DNA of 64,000 nucleotides from Dictyobacter kobayashii (GCF_003967555.1 NZ_BIFS01000002.1:744001-808000); one strand, 5' to 3'. Counted from the first letter of the stretch, positions 55,430 through 63,363 are shown. Notes: generated by a model not told the origin, from the letters alone. Translations and numbers: made by a program.

Positions 55430-55846
55430 ATGAAAGTATCTGATCAAGCAAATGGAACAAATCAGCAGAATGACTGCACCGCCACCCCTCTAGGCCGTGC
55501 CATCCATCTTCTGGGAGATAGCTGGGTGTTATTAATCATCATGAATCTCTTACGAGGTTCCATGCGCTTCAATACTTTGCGAGCAACGTTAAATCATATT
55601 AGTTCTAAGACCCTATCCAATCGGCTCAAATTACTGGAAGAATTGGGATTTGTGCAACGCAAGGCGTTTCTGGAAATTCCACCACGGGTCGAGTATCATA
55701 TAACTGAAAAAGGGCAAGAACTAGGGGACGTCATCGCGGCCCTGGAAAAATTTGGCAACAAACATCTCTCCAACCTGCCTGCCCCCAGCAACAACGATTG
55801 TCAGCTCTCCACTGAAAAACCTCCCTGCGATCAAGACACTCTATAA
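55430..55846 (+). CDS. HxlR family transcriptional regulator
   Basis: A 138-residue winged-helix regulator. The HxlR core is intact: PLGRAIHLLGDSWVLLIIMN, then FNTLRATLNHISSKTLSNRL and the wing KLLEELGFVQRKAF. No metal-binding Cys cluster, although several Cys residues occur near the ends. It is divergent from the DoxX-like gene with a likely shared operator. Confidence 0.9.
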   Translation: MKVSDQANGTNQQNDCTATPLGRAIHLLGDSWVLLIIMNLLRGSMRFNTLRATLNHISSKTLSNRLKLLEELGFVQRKAFLEIPPRVEYHITEKGQELGDVIAALEKFGNKHLSNLPAPSNNDCQLSTEKPPCDQDTL

Positions 55847-55895
55847 GCATTGTCTAGCTGAGCGTGCTCAGGGCCGACCGGATAGACCAGTGCCT

Positions 55896-55959
55896 GTGAC
55901 ATGGATGTGATTCAACCCTCACGGACCGTGACCGCAATGTGAGGGTAAAAAACTATACT
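55896..55959 (+). promoter_or_regulatory. Dehydrogenase promoter with four GTGA half-sites
   Basis: GTGA occurs at 55896, 55907, 55928 and 55939, i.e. two 11-bp direct-repeat pairs 32 bp apart, followed by TATACT at 55954-55959. The universal stress protein promoter has the same offsets. A third feature, a 7-bp stem CCCTCAC/GTGAGGG, overlaps the second pair. The layout suits a response regulator or similar activator bound on one face over the -35 region. Confidence 0.6.
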
Positions 55960-56046
55960 CTTCTCAGGAAAAGAAATAAAAACATTACTGCGATCTTAAA
56001 GGCGCAATAATAAAAAAACAATTATATCCTGGAAGGACACAGAGCC

Positions 56047-57090
56047 ATGTCACTGACTTCACACGATGATACCCGCATGCATATTCTGGTCCCAACTATC
56101 AATGAAGAAGATGGAAAATATCTCGCGATGAAGCTGGATAAAGATTTCTCACTCACCATCCTGGAAGGCACCCTGGATGAGGTGGATAAAGATACATTGG
56201 CCCGAACCAATATTCTCTTGCCGTTCATTCAACCACATATTAAACGCGCTCAATTGGAAACCATGCCCCGCCTGAAATTAATCGCGACCCGTTCAACTGG
56301 TTATGATCATATTGATCGCGCAGCCGCAGCCGAGCGTGGTATTCTCATCGCCAATGTACCAGGCTATGGTGAAACGGCGGTCGCCGAGCATACATTCGCG
56401 CTCCTCCTCACCTTATCGCGCAAAATGCAGACCACCTACGATCGCATCAAGGAGGGAAACTATAGTGTGGAAGGCCTGCAGGGCTTTGATCTCTATGGAA
56501 AAACCCTGGGTGTAATCGGAACCGGCGCCATCGGATTGCATGTGATCCGCATTGCCCGGGGCTTTGGTATGGAGGTCATAGCAAACGACATAGTCCAAAA
56601 TAAATTTGCCGCTGAGGTACTGGGTTTCCGCTATACATCACGCGCGGAGGTGCTGAGCAATGCGGATATCGTGACCCTGCATGCACCGGCACTACCCAGC
56701 ACATATCATCTAATTAACCGGGACTCGCTGTCAGGTATGAAAAAAGGCGCCATCCTTATCAATACCGCCCGTGGCTCGCTGGTCGATACCGAGGCTCTGG
56801 CCTGGGCACTGGAAGCAGGCATACTCAGAGGGGCCGGGTTGGACGCGCTTGAGGGGGAAGAGTTGCTGCAACATTTTGAAACGAGCGCTAGCAACAGCGA
56901 TCAAGATAAACTCTACCAGGCAACCCTGGCATTACAGAAGCGCCAGAATGTCTTTATTACACCGCATGTTGCCTTCAATACCACGGAAGCGCTACGGCGC
57001 ATCCTGGATACTACCGTTGAGAATGTTTATGCCTTCGCCCAGGGTAGACCCACCAACCTGGTAAAGCTACCCGAGCTAGTCACGGTCTAA
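56047..57090 (+). CDS. D-2-hydroxyacid dehydrogenase (D-lactate dehydrogenase-like)
   Basis: A 347-residue NAD-dependent reductase. The NAD fold is GVIGTGAIGLHVIRIARGFG and the catalytic residues are Arg in NTARGSLVD, Glu in LDALEGEE and His in TPHVAFNT. The STGYDHID block agrees with D-lactate/2-hydroxyacid enzymes. It would reduce pyruvate or another 2-oxo acid, regenerating NAD when respiration is limited. GAAGGACAC lies about 9 bases before the ATG. Its promoter matches that of the universal stress protein that follows. Confidence 0.9.
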   Translation: MSLTSHDDTRMHILVPTINEEDGKYLAMKLDKDFSLTILEGTLDEVDKDTLARTNILLPFIQPHIKRAQLETMPRLKLIATRSTGYDHIDRAAAAERGILIANVPGYGETAVAEHTFALLLTLSRKMQTTYDRIKEGNYSVEGLQGFDLYGKTLGVIGTGAIGLHVIRIARGFGMEVIANDIVQNKFAAEVLGFRYTSRAEVLSNADIVTLHAPALPSTYHLINRDSLSGMKKGAILINTARGSLVDTEALAWALEAGILRGAGLDALEGEELLQHFETSASNSDQDKLYQATLALQKRQNVFITPHVAFNTTEALRRILDTTVENVYAFAQGRPTNLVKLPELVTV

Positions 57091-57145
57091 GCCAAGAAGC
57101 CGCGCGCTTTATACATTTATACATTCATAGCTGGTAGAGGTGGTC

Positions 57146-57212
57146 GTGACACAAATGTGATCCATGTTTTATAGCCAGTGACTCCATTGTGACACCCCAC
57201 CTTTACTATAAA
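57146..57212 (+). promoter_or_regulatory. Universal stress protein promoter with four GTGA half-sites
   Basis: GTGA occurs at 57146, 57157, 57178 and 57189, with TACTAT at 57204-57209 (or TATAAA at 57207). Half-site offsets and the -10 distance equal those at 55896-55959. The first pair even shares GTGACANNNATGTGATYCA over 19 bp. Confidence 0.6.
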
Positions 57213-57254
57213 AGTAGACACTGTTGCAGTCACAAGAATAGAAGAGGGATGTCT

Positions 57255-58220
57255 ATGTTGCAGCATATACTTGTTCCAGTAGACGGATCGGCCTGCGCAG
57301 AACAGGCACTCCCGGTAGCCGCCAGGATCGCACGCTCCACAGGAGCAACCATGACAATTGTGCGCATCCTTGCGCAGCCACGAGAATATCCTTACACCCT
57401 GATGGATGGCTCAATTAGCATGGAAGAATGCTATGATGAAGAGGTTCGCGAGGCCGAGAACTATTTGGAGAACATTGTGTATTCAAAGCTCCTCCGAGGT
57501 ATAGTAATCCAGACCGAACTGCTCTCTGGTCTTCCTCATAAGCTGTTGCCATCATTAGCACACATGAAACATATTGACTTGATTGTGATGTGCAGTCGAG
57601 CAGCAACCGGCTTTAAGCGCCTGGTGCTAGGCAGTATCGCACAGGAATTGATCCGCAGTAGTTCAGTTCCGCTCCTTATTCTTAGAGATGGTTGTATCGA
57701 TACCGCTATTAGCGAAAAGCAATTCAGCGTCCTGGTAGCGCTAGATGGTACAGATAATGCTGAACAAGCGCTGCTGCCAGCTGCGCAGCTAAGCGCCGCC
57801 CTTTCGGTACCCCATGTAGGCAAGCTGCACATGCTCCATATTGTAAAACCACGTCATGCTGGCCAGAAACTTGCGGACGAAACAAATCAGCGCGCGATTG
57901 AAGAGTCAAGGATCCATCTGAACAAACTCAAAGACAGTATCCAACAAAAAATGAGTGGAGCACTACCTTTAGAGGTAACTTCTTCAGTGGTGCTGGATAT
58001 AGATATTCCCAGGACCATTATTCAGACTGCTGAACAGGGACTGGCGACCCCGAATAATCCTTATGCAGGATATGATGCAATCGCGGTTGTGACGCATGGC
58101 AATCATGGCATCAGCTACTGGTTCGGTGAACATGTCAGCGAACATATGTTGGGCGAGACACGGCTACCACTCCTGGTAATACGCCTGCAGGAACAAGCGG
58201 CCAAGGCAGGAAAACATTAA
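57255..58220 (+). CDS. Tandem universal stress protein
   Basis: A 321-residue protein of two UspA domains (about residues 1-145 and 165-310). Domain 1 has HILVPVDGSACAEQALPVAA and the ATP-site pattern TGFKRLVLGSIAQELIRSSS; domain 2 has FSVLVALDGTDNAEQALLPA and ends VSEHMLGETRLPLLVIR. GAGGG lies 6 bases before the ATG at 57255. UspA proteins are often induced with low oxygen or growth arrest, which agrees with the neighbouring dehydrogenase and cytochrome bd genes. Confidence 0.9.
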   Translation: MLQHILVPVDGSACAEQALPVAARIARSTGATMTIVRILAQPREYPYTLMDGSISMEECYDEEVREAENYLENIVYSKLLRGIVIQTELLSGLPHKLLPSLAHMKHIDLIVMCSRAATGFKRLVLGSIAQELIRSSSVPLLILRDGCIDTAISEKQFSVLVALDGTDNAEQALLPAAQLSAALSVPHVGKLHMLHIVKPRHAGQKLADETNQRAIEESRIHLNKLKDSIQQKMSGALPLEVTSSVVLDIDIPRTIIQTAEQGLATPNNPYAGYDAIAVVTHGNHGISYWFGEHVSEHMLGETRLPLLVIRLQEQAAKAGKH

Positions 58221-58235
58221 CGCATAGCTCTCTAG

Positions 58236-58274
58236 GGATGGGATGTAGCCGCACTGTAAAAGTCCATCCCATCC
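58236..58274 (+). terminator. Terminator after the universal stress gene
   Basis: A perfect 10-bp stem (58236-58245 with 58265-58274) is followed by AATCATTTT, 15 bp after the stop. It separates the gene from cydA, which then needs its own promoter. Confidence 0.65.
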
Positions 58275-58327
58275 AATCATTTTAAAAAGTCACATATTCA
58301 TATTTATTTTAACGTCACGGAGGACGT

Positions 58328-59716
58328 ATGGATGCCTTAACACTGGCCCGCTGGCAATTTGGTATCACTACCGTTTATCATTTTTTCTTTGTTCCATTGA
58401 CACTCGGACTCTCCTTGCTGGTAGCAATCATGGAGACCATCTATGTGCGCAGCGGCAATGAAACCTATAAACGCATGGCTAAATTCTGGGGCCACCTCTT
58501 CTTGATTAACTTCGCCATGGGTATCGCCACTGGTATCGTCCAGGAATTCCAATTTGGTATGAACTGGTCTTCTTATGCACGTTTTATGGGAGATATCTTT
58601 GGGGCACCACTGGCAATCGAGGCCCTGCTGGCCTTCTTCCTGGAATCCACCTTTTTAGGTATCTGGCTATTCGGCTGGGATCGCATTCCGAAAAGACTCC
58701 ACCTGCTGGCCATCTGGCTGGTGGTTATCGGTTCTAATATCTCGGCCTTCTGGATCCTGGTAGCGAACTCATTTATGCAAGAGCCGGTCGGTTATACACT
58801 ACGCAACGGGCGCGCTGAAATGACAGACTTCTTTGCCCTGCTGCGCAATCCTAATCTCTGGGTCCAATATCCACACGTTCTGACAGCCGGCGTCGCGACG
58901 GCCGCATTCTTTGTACTGGGTATCAGCGCCTATAAACTGCTACGCCAAAAAGGTGATCTGGATATGTTCAGGCATTCAGCCACCATCGCCATTACGGCCG
59001 GGGTCATTTCCAGCATCCTGGTAGCAATGGCCGGTCATACCCAGGCCCAGCATATGATTCAGACCCAACCAATGAAAATGGCGGCAGCCGAAGCACTGTG
59101 GACCTCGGAAGATCCGGCAGCTTTCTCGCTCTTCACCATCGGCAACGAGAATAGTCGCCAGGATGTGTTCGCGATCAAGATACCCGACGCCTTGAGTATC
59201 CTGGCCTATAACACGCCAAACGGCACCGTTCCAGGCATCAACGAACTACAAAAAGAATACGTCGCCAAATATGGTCCTGGTGACTATGTACCGCCGGTAG
59301 CCGTGACCTACTGGTCATTCCGTCTGATGGTCGGTTCCGGCATGGCCATGATCTTAATCAGCCTGCTGGCCCTCTTCTTCTTTATGCGCAAACGGCTGGA
59401 AAATATCCGCTGGCTCCTCTGGGTGCTACCGTTCTGCATCGCCTTACCGTATATCGGCAACACAACTGGCTGGATAATGACTGAGATCGGACGGCAGCCC
59501 TGGATTGTTTTCGGGCTGCTCAAGACAAGTAGCGCAGTCTCGCCAACCGTTGGGGCATCCAGTGTGTTAATCTCACTCATTGTCTTCACCCTGCTCTACG
59601 CTGTACTGGCTATCGCCGATGTCTACCTGATGGTCAAACATGTCAAACACAGCGATGATCCTACGCCGCCAGTTGAGAGTATAGTACAAGAAGAGCCTGT
59701 CGTGGGTGCATATTAA
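58328..59716 (+). CDS. cydA: Cytochrome bd oxidase subunit I
   Basis: A 462-residue subunit of the high-affinity quinol oxidase. Visible are the heme b595/d ligand His18 in VYHFFFVPLTLGLS, His183 in QYPHVLTAG (heme b558 region), the Met ligand in GWIMTEIGRQPW and the quinol-site Lys/Glu in QPMKMAAAEALW. The Q-loop is short compared with E. coli. GGAGGACG stands just before the ATG. cydB follows 21 bp later. It supports respiration at low oxygen. Confidence 0.95.
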   Translation: MDALTLARWQFGITTVYHFFFVPLTLGLSLLVAIMETIYVRSGNETYKRMAKFWGHLFLINFAMGIATGIVQEFQFGMNWSSYARFMGDIFGAPLAIEALLAFFLESTFLGIWLFGWDRIPKRLHLLAIWLVVIGSNISAFWILVANSFMQEPVGYTLRNGRAEMTDFFALLRNPNLWVQYPHVLTAGVATAAFFVLGISAYKLLRQKGDLDMFRHSATIAITAGVISSILVAMAGHTQAQHMIQTQPMKMAAAEALWTSEDPAAFSLFTIGNENSRQDVFAIKIPDALSILAYNTPNGTVPGINELQKEYVAKYGPGDYVPPVAVTYWSFRLMVGSGMAMILISLLALFFFMRKRLENIRWLLWVLPFCIALPYIGNTTGWIMTEIGRQPWIVFGLLKTSSAVSPTVGASSVLISLIVFTLLYAVLAIADVYLMVKHVKHSDDPTPPVESIVQEEPVVGAY

Positions 59717-59737
59717 TAGAGAGGTGAGAAACACATC

Positions 59738-60748
59738 ATGGATCTCAATATTGTCTGGTTTATCTTGATCACGGTCCTCTTCATCGGCTTCTTCTTCCTC
59801 GAAGGCTTTGATTTCGGCATAGGCATGCTGATGCCATTCCTGGGCAAAAAAGATGAGGAACGACGCCAGATAGTTGAAACAATTTTGCCTTTCTGGGATG
59901 GCAATGAGGTCTGGTTGATTACGGCCGGTGGCGCAATCTTCGCGGCCTTCCCCAACTGGTATGCGACCCTGTTTAGTGGCTTTTACCTGGCCTTGATGCT
60001 TATGCTGGTGGCACTGATACTGCGCGCCGTGGCCTTCGAATTTCGCAATAAAGATGAAAGCAAGCGCTGGCGCACACTCTGGGACTGGGCCATCTTTATT
60101 GGTAGCGCCCTACCTGGTTTTCTGTGGGGCGTGGCTATCTCTAATATCATCGAAGGAGTTCCCATAGACAGCCACATGGAGTATGTGGGCGGCTTCTGGA
60201 ATCTGCTCAATCCCTATGCACTATTAGGTGGATTGGCCTTCGTCGCGCTCTTCCTACTCCACGGCGCAATCTTTCTCGACCTGAAAACATCCGGAGAAAT
60301 GAACGCGCGCGCCCATAGTGCGGCCCAGAAACTCTGGTTACCAGCCATCATCCTGGTTGGACTCTATGTCATCATCGGCTACTTTGTCACCGATGTCTTC
60401 GGCCACCTGGGTATTGATCCCGGCGTTGCCCCCATCGGTGCTGGAGTCGCCCTGGCGCTGGTCCTGTGGTTTCTGCGCCACCAACGCAGTGGCTGGGCAT
60501 TTATCATGACGGGGCTCACCATAGTCCTCTCCACCTTCACCATCTTCCAGGGACTATTCCCGCGTGTCATGATCTCCAGCCTCAATCCAGCCTGGAACCT
60601 GACCATCTATAACGCCTCATCCAGCCCTTATACCTTGACCGTCATGAGCTGGGTAGCCCTGATCTTTGTCCCTATCGTCCTGGGCTACCAGGCCTGGAAC
60701 TACTGGGTTTTCCGCAAACGTATCCTCAAACCCAGCGCCGAATATTAG
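59738..60748 (+). CDS. cydB: Cytochrome bd oxidase subunit II
   Basis: A 336-residue membrane subunit of the bd oxidase with about eight helices. Typical blocks are FFFLEGFDFGIGMLMPFLG, the DGNEVWLITAGGAIFAAFP signature and GLFPRVMISS near the C-terminus. AGAGAGGTGAG precedes the ATG. It forms the heterodimer with CydA. No cydX or cydDC is visible nearby; a small CydX-like protein is not recognised in the downstream gap. Confidence 0.94.
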   Translation: MDLNIVWFILITVLFIGFFFLEGFDFGIGMLMPFLGKKDEERRQIVETILPFWDGNEVWLITAGGAIFAAFPNWYATLFSGFYLALMLMLVALILRAVAFEFRNKDESKRWRTLWDWAIFIGSALPGFLWGVAISNIIEGVPIDSHMEYVGGFWNLLNPYALLGGLAFVALFLLHGAIFLDLKTSGEMNARAHSAAQKLWLPAIILVGLYVIIGYFVTDVFGHLGIDPGVAPIGAGVALALVLWFLRHQRSGWAFIMTGLTIVLSTFTIFQGLFPRVMISSLNPAWNLTIYNASSSPYTLTVMSWVALIFVPIVLGYQAWNYWVFRKRILKPSAEY

Positions 60749-60763
60749 ATACACCTTCTTTCA

Positions 60764-60819
60764 GGTATGGAGTGTGTTTGGTGGATGGCCGCGGCCGTCC
60801 ACCAAACACACTCCATACC
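60764..60819. repeat. GC-rich palindrome element, family P copy 5
   Basis: A 56-bp palindrome with one wobble pair, centred on GGCCGCGGCC, preceded by CCTTCTTTCA. As in copy 3, only the hairpin is present. It lies 15 bp after the cydB stop and may serve as its terminator. Confidence 0.78.
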
Positions 60820-60827
60820 CCGCGCGA

Positions 60828-61021
60828 TTGACAGCGACTTTGTAGGGATGGTATAATCTGGCCGCGTAAAAGTTGCTGAATGAGCAGAGAAGCATAGATA
60901 CATATATAATCTGGCATCTTCCTATTGCTTCATATAACAAATACGGGTTTCCTAACCGGCAGTATCGGCTCACTCTAGCTAGACCTCATCTATGTGATGG
61001 GTGTAGAGCTGGTTTTTTTTT
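60828..61021 (+). promoter_or_regulatory. Strong promoter and attenuator-like leader of the EamA gene
   Basis: TTGACA at 60828-60833 and TATAAT at 60852-60857 (18-bp spacer) form a near-consensus promoter. About 150 nt downstream, an imperfect hairpin (60973-61008) is followed by GG and nine T (61013-61021), while the coding region starts only at 61100. This is the layout of an attenuated leader or riboswitch, or of a separate small RNA of about 155 nt. No known riboswitch motif is recognised. Confidence 0.5.
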
Positions 61022-61099
61022 GCCTGCAAAGGTATGACACGCTGACCAGATAGCCGGCTCTACCTACTTTCTGAGCATATCAGTAGAAGGAAATTCGTT

Positions 61100-62029
61100 G
61101 TGAAAAGATTGACCGCCAGCATCCTGGTCTTGATAGGTGCGGCCTCCTTCGGCATTTTATCGACCATTGTCAAAATAAGCTATAGCCAGGGTTTTTCGAC
61201 GGCGCAGATCACAAGTAGTCAGATATTATTTGGCTGCCTCTGCCTCTGGCTCTTCAGTATCCCTTCCTTTAAAGACTTGCGCACGCTTTCAAGAATGACA
61301 ATTGGTAAGTTAATTGCCAGCGGCGTCTTTGGTGGGCTGACCGGTGTCTTCTACTACCTGGCACTGCAATGGCTCTCGGCATCCTTCGGCGTAATCTTGC
61401 TATTCCAGTTTGTCTGGATGGGATTTTTGCTGGCCTGGTTGCTTGAGAGACGCCGGCCAACAGTCAGCCAATGGATCGCGATTGTGGTAGTGTTGATTGG
61501 AACGGTACTGGCGGCTGGCTATGAGGCATTGCATTTCGAACACCTCAACCTGATTGGAGTTATCTTTGGCTTACTGGCCGCCGCCAGCTATACAGGAAAT
61601 CTGGCCGTGAATGGACGGGTCGAGTTACAGGTACCATCCATTCTGCGCAGCACCTTGATGGTCAGCGGGTCAGCTATCACCACGCTGCTTATCTTCCCGC
61701 CATTCTTCCTTTTCAATGGCACAACCAGACCAAATCTCTGGATCTTCGCGGTCCTGCTGGGGCTCTTCGGCGTGATTATTCCGCTCTATCTGTATGCGCG
61801 GGGCATCCCGGTGGTGGGTTCTGCGATGGCTTCAATCCTTGGTTCAATTGAGTTGCCGGTGGTCATCACCAGTTCCGCCCTGGTATTGCATGAACATATC
61901 ACCCTGGTCCAGTGGCTGGGTGTGTTTTTAATCCTACTCGGCATCTTTATCTCTGAACAACGCATCATCAATCACAAAACCTTTAAAAAGGGGTTGGGGG
62001 GTCGTTATATGGGAGCTAGGTGGGGCTAG
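61100..62029 (+). CDS. EamA (DMT) family transporter
   Basis: A 309-residue protein of ten membrane helices in two EamA repeats (SILVLIGAASFGILSTIVKI and VIFGLLAAASYTGNLAVNGR at the starts). The end of repeat 2, PVVITSSALVLHEHITLVQW followed by LGVFLILLGIFISE, is typical. It exports or exchanges a small metabolite. GTG start with AGAAGGA upstream. The last residues (GGRYMGARWG) are encoded by one arm of a hairpin element, so the native end may have been replaced. Confidence 0.88.
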   Translation: MKRLTASILVLIGAASFGILSTIVKISYSQGFSTAQITSSQILFGCLCLWLFSIPSFKDLRTLSRMTIGKLIASGVFGGLTGVFYYLALQWLSASFGVILLFQFVWMGFLLAWLLERRRPTVSQWIAIVVVLIGTVLAAGYEALHFEHLNLIGVIFGLLAAASYTGNLAVNGRVELQVPSILRSTLMVSGSAITTLLIFPPFFLFNGTTRPNLWIFAVLLGLFGVIIPLYLYARGIPVVGSAMASILGSIELPVVITSSALVLHEHITLVQWLGVFLILLGIFISEQRIINHKTFKKGLGGRYMGARWG

Positions 62030-62044
62030 CTCCCATATAACGAC
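62001..62044. terminator. Hairpin containing the EamA stop codon
   Basis: Perfect 19-bp arms (62001-62019 and 62026-62044) with a 6-nt loop; the stop codon at 62027-62029 lies in the second arm. Confidence 0.6.
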
Positions 62045-62081
62045 GTTGGCGCGTGTGGGCGTGCGCATTCGCGCCCGACCA

Positions 62082-62545
62082 TTTATAGTAATAAGTGCAA
62101 AAAATGTGCCCAGCACATTTTTTGCACTTATTACTATAAAATATAGCTGCGCTCATAATGCTTTTCATGTTGCGATGGCAAAGATGTGGACACATTTTTT
62201 GCACTTATTACTATAAAGTAGAGCTAATCTCATAATGCTTTTCATTTTGCGGTGGTAAAGATGTGGGCACATTTTTTGCACTTATTACTATAAAATATAG
62301 CTGCGCTCATAATGCTTTTCATGTTGCGATGGCAAAGATGTGGACACATTTTTTGCACTTATTACTATAAAGTAGAGCTAATCTCATAATGCTTTTCATT
62401 TTGCGGTGGTAAAGATGTGGGCACATTTTTTGCACTTATTACTATAAAATAGAGCTGCGCTCATAATGCTTTTCAGGTTGCGATGGCAAAGATGTGGACA
62501 CATTTTTTGCACTTATTACTATAAAATAGAGCTGCGCTCATAATA
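62082..62545. repeat. 77-bp tandem array with alternating unit types
   Basis: The motif CACATTTTTTGCACTTATTA begins at 62114, 62191, 62268, 62345, 62422 and 62499, exactly 77 bp apart. Two unit types alternate: one with GCTGCGCTC and GTTGCGATGGCAAAGATGTGGAC, the other with GAGCTAATCTC and TTTGCGGTGGTAAAGATGTGGGC. The first motif pairs with a reverse copy to form a 28-bp stem (62082-62109 with 62113-62140). Not a CRISPR array, because there are no unique spacers. Confidence 0.85.
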
Positions 62546-62566
62546 TTTAGAGAGAGGTGCGGTCAA

Positions 62567-62622
62567 GGTCAGGTACACCCTGATCCCAACCCTACATAAA
62601 AGGGAGCAGGGTGTACCTGACC
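62567..62622. repeat. Inverted repeat with 16-bp arms
   Basis: Arms 62567-62582 and 62607-62622 (GGTCAGGTACACCCTG and its complement) with a 24-nt loop. Confidence 0.6.
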
Positions 62623-62623
62623 C

Positions 62624-62692
62624 CGAGCCCATTTATATGTTGTTGCGGCAGGGTGCATCGCACCCTGCCGCAACAACATATAAATGGGCTCG
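62624..62692. repeat. Perfect inverted repeat with 33-bp arms
   Basis: Arms 62624-62656 and 62660-62692 are perfect around a 3-nt loop. It sits at the right end of the nested block, just inside the flanking repeat. Confidence 0.7.
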
Positions 62693-62800
62693 GGCGCGAA
62701 TGCGCACGCCCGCTAGCGTTTAGGATGGCATTATGGTACAAATAGCAGGGATGTACCTGACTGGTACCATATTTGAAGCTTGGCAGAGAAAGGAGAAAAG

Positions 62801-63340
62801 ATGAGCCAGAATATTTATGACAATATTCGCACACGCGTAATTGTCTTGCAAGAAAATCAAATACTTTTATTAAATGACGATGGTACGTGGAGATTGCCGG
62901 GAGGAGGGTTAGAACCATATGAAAGCCTGCTGGATTGTGCCGCCCGCGAGGTTCGCGAGGAGACCGGAATCGAGGTAGAGGCCACCAGCATCGCCTTCCT
63001 GGGAGAATGGATCTATCCTACTTATGCACCCTGTCCCCATAAGAGGATGCACTATGGATATACACTGGAGGTGCATGTCTATGCCCATCCGATCAGAGCA
63101 GGGCAAACCTTACAACAAGAGGGACCTGATTTTCCAATACCAGCCTGGATTCCACTAGCCACAGTTCCTCAGCTTCCCCTCTGGCCCAAAGAATTAAAGA
63201 CACTGGCCACTACCCTCCTGGCCGGAGAGGCTGTGCCAGGCGTCCCCTCAATCATCCGACAACTCGAGAGCCCACAGACCGATCCGCCAGTTGAGCTAGC
63301 CTATACACAGATAGCGATCCCTGCGCAATCTGAGGTCTGA
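62801..63340 (+). CDS. Nudix hydrolase
   Basis: A 179-residue enzyme with an intact Nudix box at about residues 38-60: GGGLEPYESLLDCAAREVRE then ETGIEV, matching GX5EX7REUXEEXGU. It hydrolyses a nucleoside diphosphate linked to another moiety; substrate unknown. ATG 62801 is chosen since AAAGGAG stands 7 bases upstream. It converges on the LacI gene. Confidence 0.9.
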   Translation: MSQNIYDNIRTRVIVLQENQILLLNDDGTWRLPGGGLEPYESLLDCAAREVREETGIEVEATSIAFLGEWIYPTYAPCPHKRMHYGYTLEVHVYAHPIRAGQTLQQEGPDFPIPAWIPLATVPQLPLWPKELKTLATTLLAGEAVPGVPSIIRQLESPQTDPPVELAYTQIAIPAQSEV

Positions 63341-63363
63341 AGCTTTTAGTAGCGCTAGCAAGG

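Larger units (their letters stand above)
62057..62711. repeat. Nested repeat block flanked by 22-bp inverted repeats
   Basis: Perfect 22-bp inverted repeats at 62057-62078 and 62690-62711 (and partly the adjacent CCATTTATA) enclose the tandem array at 62082-62545 and two inverted repeats (62567-62622, 62624-62692). It has no coding capacity on either strand. It fills the gap between the EamA and Nudix genes and may be a mobile or recombinogenic non-coding element. Confidence 0.7.

Noticed and set aside
58276..58327. GTGA-type activator sites in front of cydA
   Set aside because: Two inverted GTGAC half-sites (about 58290 and 58314) exist, but their spacing does not match the 0/11/32/43 pattern of the other two promoters.
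62082..62545. CRISPR array
   Set aside because: The whole 77-bp unit is repeated; there are no unique spacers of constant length between short repeats, and no cas genes are nearby.
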